Positions 26,966-37,273 of a stretch of 46,648 nucleotides of DNA are shown piece by piece. How positions within the stretch are numbered: the stretch's first letter is position 1; each line of letters opens with the position of its first letter. The translations under genes were made by a program, and so were the position numbers. The notes under the pieces were generated by a model that was not told the origin of the DNA, did no database searches, and worked only from the letters and a program-made list of their open reading frames with translations. The DNA is from an uncultured Alphaproteobacteria bacterium (GTDB lineage Bacteria; Pseudomonadota; Alphaproteobacteria; HIMB59; GCA-002718135). The DNA lies in NCBI GenBank assembly GCA_902615625.1, contig CACMPM010000011.1, positions 1-46,648 on the forward strand. Direction: 5' to 3'.

Positions 26966-27897
26966 GGTATTTTGAATTTGAAAGTGAAATAGAAAAAATT
27001 GAAACAATATTAGATCAATTAAATAATAATCAAGAATTAAATATAGATAAAATTAAGAAATTAAATAATGAAAAAGAAGAATTATATAAAAAAATTTATT
27101 CAAATTTAGATCCATGGCAAAAAGTTCAAATTTCAAGACATGGTGAAAGACCTCATACTTTAGACTATATTGAAAATATTTTTACAGATATTGTTTTTTT
27201 GCATGGAGATAAAAAATATGCAGATGATAATGCAATTTTGGGAGGATTAGCAAAAATTAGCAATAATTCTGTTTTTTTTATTGGAACAGAAAAAGGTAAT
27301 ACAATGGAGACAAGAATTAAACATAACTTTGGAATGGCTAAACCAGAGGGATACAGAAAAGTTCAAAGATTAATCAAATTAGCTGAAAAATTTAAATTAC
27401 CACTAATATCGTTTGTTGATACTGCTGGAGCATTTCCAGGAAAAGATGCGGAAGAAAGAGGTCAATCAGAATCTATAGCATCATCAATAATGCATTTTTT
27501 AAAAGCTAAAATTCCTACTATATCAATTATTATTGGAGAAGGAGGATCTGGAGGAGCAATAGGAATAGCTACTTCTGATAGAGTTTTAATGTTAGAGCAT
27601 TCAATATATTCTGTTATCTCACCTGAAGGTTGTGCTTCTATATTATGGAGAAATACCAAATTTTCTCAATTAGCAGCAAAAACATTAAAATTAACATCTT
27701 ATGACTGTAAAAAATTTAAAATTATAGATGATATAATACCAGAGCCATATGGAGGAGCACATAGACATCCTCTTAAACAAGCAGAAACATTAAAAAATAA
27801 AATTATAAATTTAATTGATGAATTAAAAAAGATCTCAATCAAAGAGTTAGTCGCGGTCAGAAAAGAAAAATATTTAAATATTACTTCAGATATTTAA
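26962..27897 (+). CDS. accA: Acetyl-CoA carboxylase carboxyltransferase subunit alpha
   Basis: A 311-residue alpha subunit of the carboxyltransferase that moves CO2 from biotin to acetyl-CoA in the first step of fatty-acid synthesis. The helical N-terminus is followed by [12 protein letters not shown] (near residue 54), [33 protein letters not shown] (near 153) and [11 protein letters not shown] (near 192). [13 protein letters not shown] near 218 completes the family pattern. It starts in an ATGA overlap with the exported protein and ends in a TTAA overlap with secA. accD is not adjacent. Confidence 0.96.
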   Translation: MRYFEFESEIEKIETILDQLNNNQELNIDKIKKLNNEKEELYKKIYSNLDPWQKVQISRHGERPHTLDYIENIFTDIVFLHGDKKYADDNAILGGLAKISNNSVFFIGTEKGNTMETRIKHNFGMAKPEGYRKVQRLIKLAEKFKLPLISFVDTAGAFPGKDAEERGQSESIASSIMHFLKAKIPTISIIIGEGGSGGAIGIATSDRVLMLEHSIYSVISPEGCASILWRNTKFSQLAAKTLKLTSYDCKKFKIIDDIIPEPYGGAHRHPLKQAETLKNKIINLIDELKKISIKELVAVRKEKYLNITSDI

Positions 27898-30422
27898 TTT
27901 CCGTGGCATTGTTTATATTTTTTTCCTGAACCACATGGGCAAGGTTCATTCCTACCTATTTTTTTTGCTATAACTCTTCTTGGTTCTGATATTTTATTAT
28001 TACTACTGTTTTTATTATCAATTTTATTATTATCATTGACTAATTTAATATTAAATAAAGTTTTTAAAACTCTTTCATTTTGATTTGATAGCATTTCATC
28101 AAAATAATCAAAAGATTCTTTTTTATACTCATAAAATGGATCTTTGCCTCCCATAGCTCTTAAATTTACACTTCCTCGCAAAGAATCCATTGCCGCTAAA
28201 TGATCTCTCCAATCCTTATCTATTTGAAATAACATTACTCTTTTTTCAGCAAACCTAAGTAACTCAACCGAATATTGGTGTTGTTTTTCTCTATATTTTT
28301 GGTTTATCTGATCTAGCAACCTTTTCTTGATCTCTTCATCATCAACTCCCTCTTCTTCAAACCATTTTGTGACTGGAATATCAATACTAAATATTTCTTT
28401 AGTTTTTTCTTTTAATAAATTTCCATCCCATTCATGTGAATATTTTTTTGGAGGAATAGTAACATCAATCAAATAATTTACGTAATCCTCAATCATATCC
28501 TCAATAATTTTTGATTGATCATTAGTATTTAGAATTTCTCTTCTATTTTGGTAAATTATTTTTCTTTGATCATTCAATATATCGTCAAATTTTAAAATTT
28601 GTTTCCTCATATCGAAATTATGACTCTCAACTTTCTGCTGAGCTCTTTCAAGAGATTTAGTAATCATAGAATGCGTAATTACTTCACCATCTTTAAGTCC
28701 CAATTTTGATAAAACATTTTCAAGAGTTTTTGATCCAAAAATTCTCATTAGATCATCTTCTAATGATAGAAAAAAAATACTTTCGCCTATATCTCCTTGT
28801 CTTCCTGATCTACCTCTTAACTGATTATCTATCCTTCTGCTTTCATGCCTTTCTGTACCAATTACTAGTAAGCCACCAGCATCGATTGCTTCTTTTTTTA
28901 AGTTATCATTTCCATTACCTAATTTAATATCTGTTCCTCTACCAGCCATATTAGTTGAGATAGTTATGTTTCCAGGCATGCCTGCTTCCTCGATAATTTT
29001 TGCTTCACTCATGTGGTTTTTGGCATTTAAAATATTGTGTTTTAGATTTTCTTTCTTTAACAAATCTGAAATTTTGATAGAATTTTCTACTGATGTAGTA
29101 CCAATAAGAATTGGTTGGTTATTTTTATTTCTTGATTTAACAAGATCTAATACTGCATTATATTTTTCCTTTTTAGTCATGTAAATTTGATCATTTTTAT
29201 CAACACGATTTATTTTGATGTTAGGTGGAATTTCCACAACCTCTAAATCATATATACTTTCGAATTCTTTTGCTTCAGTTGTTGCGGTTCCTGTCATTCC
29301 ACTTAGACGATCATAAGTCCTAAAAAAATTTTGATATGTTATGGAGGCAATTGTTTGATTTTCTTTCTGTATTACTAAGTTTTCTTTTGCTTCTATAGCT
29401 TGATGTAATCCGTCGCCATATCTTCTTCCTTCCATAGCTCTACCAGTTAATTCATCAATAATGACTACATTTCTTTCCTTAATAATGTAATCTTTATCTT
29501 TTATAAATAAATGATGCGCTCTAAGTGCTTGGATAATATTATGGTTTAAAACCATATTTCCTAAATCCTGAAGAGTACCTTCTGAAATAATTCCGTTATC
29601 TTTTAATAATTTTTCACAAAATTCCATTCCTTCTGTAGTGAGAAGAATACTTTTACTTTCTTCATTAATTTCAAAATCAGTTTCTCTAAGAATTTTTATA
29701 ATTTTATCTATTTTTGGAAATAAATCTGTATCGGAATTTGATTCAGCGGATATTACTAGTGGTGTTCTAGCTTCATCAATTAAAATACTATCGACTTCAT
29801 CAACTATAGCAAATGTATTTTTTTTAAAACATAAATTATCATAATCTGTTTTAAGATTGTCTCTTAAATAATCAAATCCTATTTCATTGTTAGTTGCATA
29901 CACAACATCTGCACCATATTGATTAGATCTTTCTTCATGACTCGTTTCTGAAGTAACACATCCAACACTAAGACCAAGGAAATTATATATTTGACCCATC
30001 CATTCTGCATCTCTTTTTGCTAGATAATCATTAACTGTAATAATATGTACCGATAAGTTTTCTATAGCATTTGCATAAGCAGCTAGAGTAGCGACTAAAG
30101 TTTTTCCTTCTCCTGTTTTCATTTCAGTTATCTTATTTTCGTATAAGACCATTCCACCTATTATTTGAACATCATAATGTCTCATATTTAATGTTCTTTT
30201 TGATGTCTCTCTAACTACTGCAAATATTTCTGGTAATGATTGAGTTATTGATCCAGTTTCATTAAATTTATTTTTAAAATAATTTGTTTTATCTTTTAAT
30301 TCTTGATCAGTAAGTTTAGAAATTTTTTCTTCTAGTTTATTTACTTTCTCTACAAAACTCGCATATTTTTTAAGTGAATTGGATTTAATAGAACCAAAAA
30401 ATTTATTAACAATATTAATCAT
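27894..30422 (-). CDS. secA: Preprotein translocase ATPase SecA
   Basis: An 842-residue motor of Sec export. Walker A is in [16 protein letters not shown] near residue 102 and Walker B is [15 protein letters not shown] near 207. [13 protein letters not shown] and GRGTDIKLG in the second helicase domain are intact. The C-terminus is the zinc motif with CPCGSG and a terminal CH (SEC-C), preceded by an Asn/Lys/Ser-rich linker. Length is slightly under the usual 850-900. It stands alone on the minus strand, between accA (convergent) and argJ (divergent, 64 bases). Confidence 0.97.
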   Translation of the reverse strand: MINIVNKFFGSIKSNSLKKYASFVEKVNKLEEKISKLTDQELKDKTNYFKNKFNETGSITQSLPEIFAVVRETSKRTLNMRHYDVQIIGGMVLYENKITEMKTGEGKTLVATLAAYANAIENLSVHIITVNDYLAKRDAEWMGQIYNFLGLSVGCVTSETSHEERSNQYGADVVYATNNEIGFDYLRDNLKTDYDNLCFKKNTFAIVDEVDSILIDEARTPLVISAESNSDTDLFPKIDKIIKILRETDFEINEESKSILLTTEGMEFCEKLLKDNGIISEGTLQDLGNMVLNHNIIQALRAHHLFIKDKDYIIKERNVVIIDELTGRAMEGRRYGDGLHQAIEAKENLVIQKENQTIASITYQNFFRTYDRLSGMTGTATTEAKEFESIYDLEVVEIPPNIKINRVDKNDQIYMTKKEKYNAVLDLVKSRNKNNQPILIGTTSVENSIKISDLLKKENLKHNILNAKNHMSEAKIIEEAGMPGNITISTNMAGRGTDIKLGNGNDNLKKEAIDAGGLLVIGTERHESRRIDNQLRGRSGRQGDIGESIFFLSLEDDLMRIFGSKTLENVLSKLGLKDGEVITHSMITKSLERAQQKVESHNFDMRKQILKFDDILNDQRKIIYQNRREILNTNDQSKIIEDMIEDYVNYLIDVTIPPKKYSHEWDGNLLKEKTKEIFSIDIPVTKWFEEEGVDDEEIKKRLLDQINQKYREKQHQYSVELLRFAEKRVMLFQIDKDWRDHLAAMDSLRGSVNLRAMGGKDPFYEYKKESFDYFDEMLSNQNERVLKTLFNIKLVNDNNKIDNKNSSNNKISEPRRVIAKKIGRNEPCPCGSGKKYKQCHGN

Positions 30423-30486
30423 GTTATGATAAGTGGCAGTTAATATATGAAAAATATTTCTTCTACAAAGGAATTTAAGCTAAAAT

Positions 30487-31698
30487 ATGGCCAATAAAAT
30501 GATTTCAATATTTAAGCCAAAAAAAATCAAAGATTTTAATCCTAGCGGCCTCAATATCTATACTTTTAATGCTGGATTTAAAAAAAAAGATAAAGATCTT
30601 TTATTAATAATTTTTAATAAAATTATAAATGTGTGTTGCGTTTATTCTAAAACATCAACACCTTCAGCCCCTATAATTTGGGATAAAATGAATAACAAAG
30701 GTAAAGCTAAAGCGTTAGTTGTGAATTCTGGTAACGCGAATGCTCATACTGGTAAAGATGGTCTTAAAATTATCGATAAGTACGTAAAAGCATTAACAAA
30801 AAAACTTAAATGTAAATCTAATGAAGTATTAGTTTCATCTACTGGTGTAATTGGTGAAAAATTTAATCCTAATTTAATTATAAATAAATTTGAAAAAATA
30901 AATTCCATAAATAAAAATAGTTTACTTGAAAGCGCTAAGGCTATCATGACAACAGATACTTTCCCAAAAGTATCAATTAAAAATATTAAATTAGACAATG
31001 AATCATTTAAAATTTATGGAATTGCAAAAGGATCAGGAATGATTCAACCAAATATGGGAACATTGTTGGTGTATATATTTATAGAGTGTGAAATTTCAAA
31101 ACAGTTATTGACTAGATTGCTTAAAAATAATTTAGATAATACATTTAATTCAATAACTGTAGATAGCGATACATCAACAAGTGATACTTTAATGATGTTT
31201 TCTGTTGGTAATAAAAATATAAATTTAAATAAAAAGTATTTTAAAATACTAAATGATAAAATTTATGAATTAATGCATGATTTATCTCTTCAAGTAATTA
31301 AGGATGGTGAGGGTGTTTCTAAGCTAATAAGAGTTAATGTTTTGAAAGCAAGATCAAAAAATCAAGCAAAAAAAATTGCGTTTAGTATTGCTAATTCTCC
31401 CTTAGTTAAAACCGCTGTTGCTGGTGAAGATGCAAATTGGGGTAGAGTAATAATGTCAATTGGCAAAACTGAAGAAAATATAAATCAAAATAAAATTAAA
31501 GTTTTGTTTGGAAAAAACGTTGTATGCGAAAATGGTTCAATTAGTAAAAAATTAAATATTAGAAAACTTAATAATTATATGAAAAATAAAACTATAGAAA
31601 TCAATGTAATATTAAACTTGGGTAAGCATTTTCACACAGTTCATGGAAATGATCTTACCTTTGAATATCTAAAGATTAATGCTGATTACAGATCTTAA
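30487..31698 (+). CDS. argJ: Glutamate N-acetyltransferase / amino-acid acetyltransferase
   Basis: A 403-residue bifunctional enzyme of arginine synthesis: it transfers acetyl from N-acetylornithine to glutamate and can use acetyl-CoA. The self-cleavage and nucleophile Thr is T192 in GSGMIQPNMGTLLVYIF. TTDTFPK is near residue 154 and AGEDANWGRVIMSIG near 312. The precursor splits before T192 into two chains. It is divergent from secA. The peptidyl-prolyl isomerase gene often found beside argJ is absent here. It converges on the methyltransferase gene with 2 bases between. Confidence 0.95.
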   Translation: MANKMISIFKPKKIKDFNPSGLNIYTFNAGFKKKDKDLLLIIFNKIINVCCVYSKTSTPSAPIIWDKMNNKGKAKALVVNSGNANAHTGKDGLKIIDKYVKALTKKLKCKSNEVLVSSTGVIGEKFNPNLIINKFEKINSINKNSLLESAKAIMTTDTFPKVSIKNIKLDNESFKIYGIAKGSGMIQPNMGTLLVYIFIECEISKQLLTRLLKNNLDNTFNSITVDSDTSTSDTLMMFSVGNKNINLNKKYFKILNDKIYELMHDLSLQVIKDGEGVSKLIRVNVLKARSKNQAKKIAFSIANSPLVKTAVAGEDANWGRVIMSIGKTEENINQNKIKVLFGKNVVCENGSISKKLNIRKLNNYMKNKTIEINVILNLGKHFHTVHGNDLTFEYLKINADYRS

Positions 31699-31700
31699 TT

Positions 31701-32477
31701 TTATTTTTTCCAAGCACAAATTGTATTAAAATTTATATCAAGATTAAAATTATTTTTATAATATTTTTTTTTGAATTGTTTCTCTAAAATAATAAAGTAT
31801 TTCTTATTTTCAAAATTATTTTTTTTATCCTTACCTGCATAAGGCAAGTTCAAACATCTCACATCATCAAGTAGTTTTTTAAAAACTGAATATTCAATAG
31901 TAAAGTTATTATTATTTATTAAAGGTGCATCAAAGTTAAATATTTTAAGTAGTTTAAAAATATCATTTGTATCTAAACTTGGATTAACTCTTTGATATAT
32001 ACCTCCGTATAAAATATTATCTGTTTCATACATTGAATTTATAAGTTGATATATATTTTCAGCACTTGGAATTGTTGCTATAAAAAACCCATTAGAATTT
32101 AGACTTTGAAAAATATTTTTTATCAATTTATCAAAATTGGATGTTAATTGACAAAAAAAATTACTATAAATTAAATCAAATTTTTTATCTTTAATTTGTA
32201 AATCGTCCAAATCAATTTCTATTAATTGTCGATCTTTCTTTTTATTAAAAAATGATAAATCAATATCAGCACTTGTTATTGAACAATTAGGAAATCTTTC
32301 TTTAAGATAATCAATAATTAATTTGTCATTAATCCCAAGTTCTAAAATATTATTAAAAGGAACTTTCAAAATTTCTAGGGAATCGATTATATTTTTACTT
32401 ATTTCATTATAAATAAAGTTTTCTCCATATTTCCTATCTTTAGATCTTAATAGTTTAAGATATTTTTTGTTTATCAT
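31701..32477 (-). CDS. SAM-dependent methyltransferase, divergent (BioC/NDUFAF5-like)
   Basis: A 258-residue class I methyltransferase-like protein. The SAM loop near residue 44 is degenerate (ILELGINDKLI in place of a Gly-rich VLDLGCGTG), the motif II Asp lies in ITSADIDLSF near 70, and FDLIYSNFFCQ near 104 matches the post-II strand. The position beside the DUF1178-ubiG-lysC block fits the NDUFAF5-like gene seen there in other alphaproteobacteria. The weak glycine loop makes catalytic activity uncertain. Confidence 0.75.
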   Translation of the reverse strand: MINKKYLKLLRSKDRKYGENFIYNEISKNIIDSLEILKVPFNNILELGINDKLIIDYLKERFPNCSITSADIDLSFFNKKKDRQLIEIDLDDLQIKDKKFDLIYSNFFCQLTSNFDKLIKNIFQSLNSNGFFIATIPSAENIYQLINSMYETDNILYGGIYQRVNPSLDTNDIFKLLKIFNFDAPLINNNNFTIEYSVFKKLLDDVRCLNLPYAGKDKKNNFENKKYFIILEKQFKKKYYKNNFNLDINFNTICAWKK

Positions 32478-32504
32478 TTTTTTTATAAAGTATAAAAAGT
32501 AATT

Positions 32505-32987
32505 ATGGATATTATTCTTAAAGAGATAGTTGCAATTATTAAAGAAGAAACTGAAAATATTAATAAAAAAATCTATGGAACTACTTTTTTAGAAATATTG
32601 AAAGAAAAATTCTTAAACAGACAAGATCAAATTTCTTTAAAAAATCTAGTAATACAAAATTCTAATATTGAATTAGAAGAAAATATAAATGTTCTTGAAA
32701 AAAATCTTTTTTTTAAATTATCCTTTTACCAAACTCCCAAATCATTATTGAAATTCGAACTGAAAAAAAACTTTCTACTCATTATTTTTAAAGAGCTTGT
32801 AAAAATTGATATTTTAAATCAAAATACTCAAAAATATATCAATGTTAGCTTAAAACCTTATATGGGTGTAACATTGTCAAAGGGAACAGTGTGTAATTTA
32901 AATTTTCCAAAAAATTCATTAATTATGCAGTTAGAGTCTGAAGATGTTGATTTTGATATTGAAAAAAAAACAGATGAAACAATATAA
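32505..32987 (+). CDS. Hypothetical protein, 160 residues
   Basis: I do not recognise this protein. It has no signal peptide or transmembrane helix. Residues 1-110 are predicted helical with charged and Ile/Leu patches; residues 113-150 (KPYMGVTLSKGTVCNLNFPKNSLIMQL) look like beta-strands. It lies 27 bases from the divergent methyltransferase and 5 bases before the DUF1178 gene, so it is likely co-transcribed with the latter. In related genomes I recall comF, grxC and a nitrilase-type gene in this slot; this protein resembles none of them. Base composition matches the neighbours. Confidence 0.75.
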   Translation: MDIILKEIVAIIKEETENINKKIYGTTFLEILKEKFLNRQDQISLKNLVIQNSNIELEENINVLEKNLFFKLSFYQTPKSLLKFELKKNFLLIIFKELVKIDILNQNTQKYINVSLKPYMGVTLSKGTVCNLNFPKNSLIMQLESEDVDFDIEKKTDETI

Positions 32988-32992
32988 TAGAG

Positions 32993-33406
32993 ATGATCGT
33001 ATTTAATCTTTCTTGTTCAGATTGTGATTTTTCTTTCGAAGGATGGTTCGAAAATACACATGACTACAATAAGCAAATTAAACAAGGGTTAGTGTCTTGT
33101 CCTTCCTGTAATAGTATTCAAATTAGAAAAGGTTTAATGGCACCAAATGTAGCCAAAAAATCAAATTCAAAAATTGCTAAAAGAAACAAATCAATTGCTT
33201 CTAATGTTAAAAGGCTAAAAAAGATTATAGAAAAAGAATTTGACTATGTTGGTGATAAATTTACTGAAGAAGCAAAAAAAATTAAATATGGTGAAGCTAA
33301 GGAACGTGCAATTTATGGCGAAGCTTCAGTTGAACAAACTAAAGAACTAATGGATGAAGATATTGATGTATTACCATTACCTTTTTCAACAAAAAAAACT
33401 AATTAA
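32993..33406 (+). CDS. DUF1178 family zinc-ribbon protein
   Basis: A 137-residue protein with the DUF1178 pattern: C-x2-C near residues 8-11 (SCSDCDF), FEGWFENTHDY, GLVSCPSC with a second Cys pair near 36-39, and KGLMAPNV near 46. The four Cys suggest a zinc ribbon. The C-terminal third carries the conserved GEAKERAIYGEAS and a LPLPF ending. Function is unknown across the family. It converges on ubiG with an 8-base overlap. Confidence 0.92.
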   Translation: MIVFNLSCSDCDFSFEGWFENTHDYNKQIKQGLVSCPSCNSIQIRKGLMAPNVAKKSNSKIAKRNKSIASNVKRLKKIIEKEFDYVGDKFTEEAKKIKYGEAKERAIYGEASVEQTKELMDEDIDVLPLPFSTKKTN

Positions 33407-34106
33407 TTAAATTTGCAGTACAAAAATAATTGACCATAAAGTTTTTTGATAATTTCCATTCCCTGCTTAATGGATCAAAAACAAGACCTTTAATATTTTT
33501 AAAATGAAAATTTTCTTGCGTTAAGGTTTTTTTTAATTCTTCAGGTTTAATTAATTTATAATAATCATGTGTTCCTTTTGGTATCCATTTCAAAATATTT
33601 TCAGCAATACTAATTGCAAACAATTTAGAAAGTGAGTTTCTATTTATTGTGGAAATTATAATTATACCATTTTTATTTAAATTTTTTTTTATCTTTTTAA
33701 TAGTTTTTTTCCAATCATCTAAATGTTCTAAAACTTCAAACATTAGTATTAAATCAAATTTTCCATCTAATTTTGATTTTTCAACATCTTTATGAATATA
33801 ATTAATTGTCAGTTTATTTTTTTTGGAATGTATTTTAGCAGCACTGATGTTATTTGGAGCAAAATCTATTCCTGTAACTTTTGCACCTAATCTCGCCAGT
33901 GGCTCACAAATTATTCCTCCACCACAACCTACATCCAGTATTTTTAAATTTTTAATGTCCCTATTTCCAATTTGATCTAGTATATAAGTCATTCTATGAC
34001 TTTTGATTTGATGAAGAATCTTAAATTTTCCGTTTTCATTCCACCATTCATCTGAAAGTTGATTAAACAGGTTAAATTCTTCATTTTTTGATTTTATATT
34101 CATCAT
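33399..34106 (-). CDS. ubiG: Ubiquinone biosynthesis O-methyltransferase
   Basis: A 235-residue SAM methyltransferase. It has DEWWNENGKFKILHQI near residue 19, typical of UbiG, then SAM loop LDVGCGGGI near 56 and GIDFAPNNI near 77. KGTHDYYKLIKPEEL near 178 is another UbiG/COQ3 hallmark. It catalyses the two O-methylations of the quinone ring. It is divergent from lysC (63 bases). With coq9, the ABC1 kinase and ispA in the same window, this indicates aerobic ubiquinone synthesis. Confidence 0.95.
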   Translation of the reverse strand: MMNIKSKNEEFNLFNQLSDEWWNENGKFKILHQIKSHRMTYILDQIGNRDIKNLKILDVGCGGGIICEPLARLGAKVTGIDFAPNNISAAKIHSKKNKLTINYIHKDVEKSKLDGKFDLILMFEVLEHLDDWKKTIKKIKKNLNKNGIIIISTINRNSLSKLFAISIAENILKWIPKGTHDYYKLIKPEELKKTLTQENFHFKNIKGLVFDPLSREWKLSKNFMVNYFCTANLIN

Positions 34107-34111
34107 AAAAC

Positions 34112-34138
34112 TTGTTTGTTAGAAACAATAATTATAAT
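34112..34138 (+). promoter_or_regulatory. Putative lysC promoter
   Basis: A perfect -10 box TATAAT is at 34133-34138, 31 bases before the lysC ATG. A TTGTTT at 34112-34117 could be the -35 (spacer 15, shorter than ideal). TTGTTT and AAACAA (34123-34128) form a 6-base inverted repeat with a 5-base loop over the -35 region, a possible regulator site. The 63-base interval is far too short for a lysine riboswitch. Confidence 0.45.
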
Positions 34139-34169
34139 AGCTGAAATAATTTAAAAAATATTTAAGTCA

Positions 34170-35381
34170 ATGAAACTTATAGTAATGAAATTTGGCGGTA
34201 CTTCAGTTGGTAGTATCGATAAAATCAATAATGTTGCTAACATTGTTGAAAAGCAATCAATTGATAAAAAGTTAATTGTTGTTTTATCCGCAATGTCTGG
34301 TGTTACAAATAAAATGCAAGACTATATAGATGAAATTGAGTCAAATGAGATTATTGAAAATGATCTAATTCTAACATCTGGTGAAGCTGTTTCGGTTGGA
34401 CTTCTCTCGGCTATTTTAAAAAAAAGAAATATTAAATCCATTCCATTACTTGGTTGGCAAATCCCAATTATAACAGATAGCAACCATCAAAAAGCTACAA
34501 TCTTAAATATAGATAAAGTTAGAATTGATAAATATCTAAATATTTATGACGTTTTAGTAGTTGCTGGATTCCAAGGTGTCGATAAAGAAGGAAATATTAC
34601 ATCATTAGGAAGGGGTGGTTCTGATACAACTGCTGTTGCTATTGCCGCTTCTGTTGATGCTGATAGATGTGATATTTATACAGACGTAGATGGTGTTTAT
34701 ACAACTGATCCAAATCTGGAACCCAAAGCTAAAAAAATTAATAAATTAGCATTTGAAGAAATGTTAGAAATGTCTTCTACTGGTGCAAAAGTACTTCATA
34801 CTCGTTCTGTTGAATTAGCGATGAAAAATAATCTCACCCTGCAGGTACTTTCTTCAATTACAAAAGAAAGTGGCACTCTTGTTGTAGATGAAAATAAATT
34901 AATTGAAAAAGAAATTGTAAGTGGAGTGAGCTTTAGTAATAATGAATCAAAACTAACCTTATCTGGTATTGCTGATAAACCTGGTATATCCGCAACAATT
35001 TTTGGATTGTTAGCTAATAGTAATATTAATGTAGATATGATTGTTCAAAATACATCACAAGATGGCATAACTGCAAATATCACCTTTACTGTACCAAATA
35101 GTGAAATGCATAATGCTAAAAAAATATTAGAAGAAAATCAAAATTTAATTGATTTTAAATCTATTGAAACCGATAGCAATATTTCTAAAATTTCAGTAAT
35201 TGGCATGGGGATGATGTCTCAATCTGGAGTAGCAAAGAAAATGTTTACAACTTTAGCTGATAATTCAATTAATATATTAGCTATCTCGACATCAGAAATA
35301 AAGATAAGTGTCTTAATTAATAAGAAATTTACAAAAATTGCTGTAAAATCTTTACATGATGCATATAATCTAGGAAATTAA
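34170..35381 (+). CDS. lysC: Aspartate kinase
   Basis: A 403-residue aspartokinase. The catalytic KFGGTSVGS is at residues 7-15, then LTSGEAVSVGLLS near 69 and GRGGSDTTAVAIA near 149, which hold substrate and ATP contacts. Two ACT domains fill residues 260-400 (the first with GIADKPGISATIFGLLA), predicting feedback control by lysine and/or threonine. It starts the aspartate-family pathway. It heads a long plus-strand run with rodZ-like, ispG, hisS, prfA and prmC. Confidence 0.96.
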   Translation: MKLIVMKFGGTSVGSIDKINNVANIVEKQSIDKKLIVVLSAMSGVTNKMQDYIDEIESNEIIENDLILTSGEAVSVGLLSAILKKRNIKSIPLLGWQIPIITDSNHQKATILNIDKVRIDKYLNIYDVLVVAGFQGVDKEGNITSLGRGGSDTTAVAIAASVDADRCDIYTDVDGVYTTDPNLEPKAKKINKLAFEEMLEMSSTGAKVLHTRSVELAMKNNLTLQVLSSITKESGTLVVDENKLIEKEIVSGVSFSNNESKLTLSGIADKPGISATIFGLLANSNINVDMIVQNTSQDGITANITFTVPNSEMHNAKKILEENQNLIDFKSIETDSNISKISVIGMGMMSQSGVAKKMFTTLADNSINILAISTSEIKISVLINKKFTKIAVKSLHDAYNLGN

Positions 35382-36170
35382 ATGAAAACGGTAGGTCAAA
35401 TTTTATCAATTGGAAGAAACTCTAAAAGCCTTTCAATTAACGATATATCAATTGAATTAAAAATTTCAAAAAGTATCATAATTGATCTTGAAAATGATAA
35501 TATCAAAAATGATTCAGATATTATTTTTATTATTGGGCATCTACGATCTTATGCAAACCTTCTTGAGCTAGATACTGACACAATTATTAAACTATTTAAA
35601 GATCAAGTATCATTTAATATTAAGGATGAAAAAAAGAATATTACTCCAATAGTTGAAAATAATTTTTTTAAAATTGAAAAGTTTTTTGCTGCGTCTCTTA
35701 TTTTGATAATATTTTCTTCATTTTATTTTTTATTTATTGATCAAAATGATAATGAACCTAAATTTGCTTTAGTACCGGATATACCTGAAAGTTTGGAGCC
35801 AATAGTTGAAAAAGCTAATACTTTAAATTATAATTTATCTCAAAGTAATGATATTAATAAAAGTGATTTGATAAATAATTCTAGTGCTTTAGCATCTATA
35901 GAATTTGATCAGGATGTTACTACAATTGCTACATTAAAAATGTTAAATCCAACTTGGTTGCAACTAAGAGATGAATCAAATAACATTATTTTAAGCAAGT
36001 TAATGGACAAAAATGAAGAATTTTCATATGAACTTAAATTAAATTACAATATTACTGCAGGTAATGCTGGGAATATATTAGTAGTTATAGATGGTGATGT
36101 AAGAGGCAAGATAGGTAAATTCGGCGATATAATAGACTCTTTTGTTTTATATAAAGATTTTGCTAACTAA
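35382..36170 (+). CDS. RodZ-like helix-turn-helix / DUF4115 membrane protein
   Basis: A 262-residue protein with an N-terminal HTH_25 domain (residues 5-70), one transmembrane helix (about 102-120) and a C-terminal beta-rich DUF4115 domain (about 170-258). This is the RodZ architecture: the HTH contacts MreB in the cytoplasm and the C-terminal domain is periplasmic. Whether it serves cell shape here is inference, since mreB is not in the window. It begins directly after the lysC stop and precedes ispG, the usual alphaproteobacterial order. Confidence 0.88.
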   Translation: MKTVGQILSIGRNSKSLSINDISIELKISKSIIIDLENDNIKNDSDIIFIIGHLRSYANLLELDTDTIIKLFKDQVSFNIKDEKKNITPIVENNFFKIEKFFAASLILIIFSSFYFLFIDQNDNEPKFALVPDIPESLEPIVEKANTLNYNLSQSNDINKSDLINNSSALASIEFDQDVTTIATLKMLNPTWLQLRDESNNIILSKLMDKNEEFSYELKLNYNITAGNAGNILVVIDGDVRGKIGKFGDIIDSFVLYKDFAN

Positions 36171-36174
36171 ATAG

Positions 36175-37272
36175 ATGCTAAGACCGTATCAGCAAATTCA
36201 TAGAAGAAAATCGCGCGTAATTAATGTTGGTAATGTAAGTATCGGTGGCAATAATCAAATTGCAGTTCAAACAATGACAAATACTCTTACTTCTAATGCA
36301 AAAGATACTATTGCTCAAATAGAAAGGTCAGCAAAACTAGGAGTTGATTTAGTGCGTGTTTCTGTTCCAGATAAAGAATCTTCAAATTCTTTAAAAGAAA
36401 TAGTAAAGCATAGTTCAGTACCTATTATTGCAGATATACATTTTCATTATAAAAGAGGAATTGAGGCAGCAAATAATGGCGCCTCTTGTATTAGAATAAA
36501 TCCAGGTAATATTGGCAGTATTGATAGAATAAAAGAAGTAATAAAGGCAGCAAAAGATAATAATTGCTCAATAAGAGTCGGTGTAAATGCAGGTAGTTTA
36601 GAAAAACAAATTTTAGAAAAATTTTCTGAGCCTAATCCAGACGCTTTAGTTGAAAGTGCTTTATTAAATATTAAAATACTTGAAGATAATGATTTCACCA
36701 ATTTTAAAATTAGCGTGAAATCTTCAGATATATTCATGTCTATAAAAGCATATGAGCAATTAGCTGAACTATGTGATTATCCATTGCATTTAGGCATTAC
36801 TGAGGCTGGAGGAAAAAGAACAGGTTCAATCAAATCTTCAATAGGAATTGGAAATTTACTTTTGAGAGGAATAGGAGATACAATTAGAATTTCATTGTCA
36901 GATGAGCCAGAGGAAGAGGTAAGAGTTGGTTTTGAAATCTTAAAAAGTTTAGGTTTAAGGAATAGAGGTGTAAAAATTATATCATGCCCTTCATGTGCGA
37001 GACAACAATTTGAAGTAATAAAAACTGTAAAAAATTTAGAAAAAAAATTAGATGATATTTCGACACCTTTAACAGTTTCAATAATTGGATGTGTGGTTAA
37101 TGGTCCAGGTGAAGCAACAATGACAAATATTGGAATAACTGGTGGTGGCAATGATACGCACATGATTTATATTGATGGTAAAAAAAATAATGTTGTAAAA
37201 AATGTTGATTTAGAAAGTTATCTTGAAGATCTTATTAGAAAAAAAACAAAAGAAATAGAACTTAGTAATTAA
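36175..37272 (+). CDS. ispG: 4-hydroxy-3-methylbut-2-en-1-yl diphosphate synthase
   Basis: A 365-residue 4Fe-4S enzyme of the MEP isoprenoid pathway, reducing ME-cPP to HMBPP. The N-terminal TIM barrel starts with [18 protein letters not shown]. Cluster Cys residues are in SCPSCARQ (near residues 267-270) and GCVVNGPGE (near 303), followed by the family Glu. It needs two electrons from ferredoxin or flavodoxin; the reductase-ferredoxin pair at 10939-12260 is a candidate donor. It starts 4 bases after the rodZ-like gene. Confidence 0.96.
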   Translation: MLRPYQQIHRRKSRVINVGNVSIGGNNQIAVQTMTNTLTSNAKDTIAQIERSAKLGVDLVRVSVPDKESSNSLKEIVKHSSVPIIADIHFHYKRGIEAANNGASCIRINPGNIGSIDRIKEVIKAAKDNNCSIRVGVNAGSLEKQILEKFSEPNPDALVESALLNIKILEDNDFTNFKISVKSSDIFMSIKAYEQLAELCDYPLHLGITEAGGKRTGSIKSSIGIGNLLLRGIGDTIRISLSDEPEEEVRVGFEILKSLGLRNRGVKIISCPSCARQQFEVIKTVKNLEKKLDDISTPLTVSIIGCVVNGPGEATMTNIGITGGGNDTHMIYIDGKKNNVVKNVDLESYLEDLIRKKTKEIELSN

Positions 37273-37273
37273 A

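Noticed and set aside
32505-32987. Cupin domain in the C-terminal third of the 160-residue protein
   Set aside because: The strand-like segment is short and lacks the His/Glu metal motifs of cupins.
34107-34169. Lysine riboswitch ahead of lysC
   Set aside because: Only 63 bases separate ubiG and lysC, too short for the known aptamer, and no matching helices are seen.
36777-37163. Minus-strand frame inside ispG
   Set aside because: Antisense to conserved IspG sequence including the cluster Cys region; the Pro/Ser-rich product has no recognisable feature.
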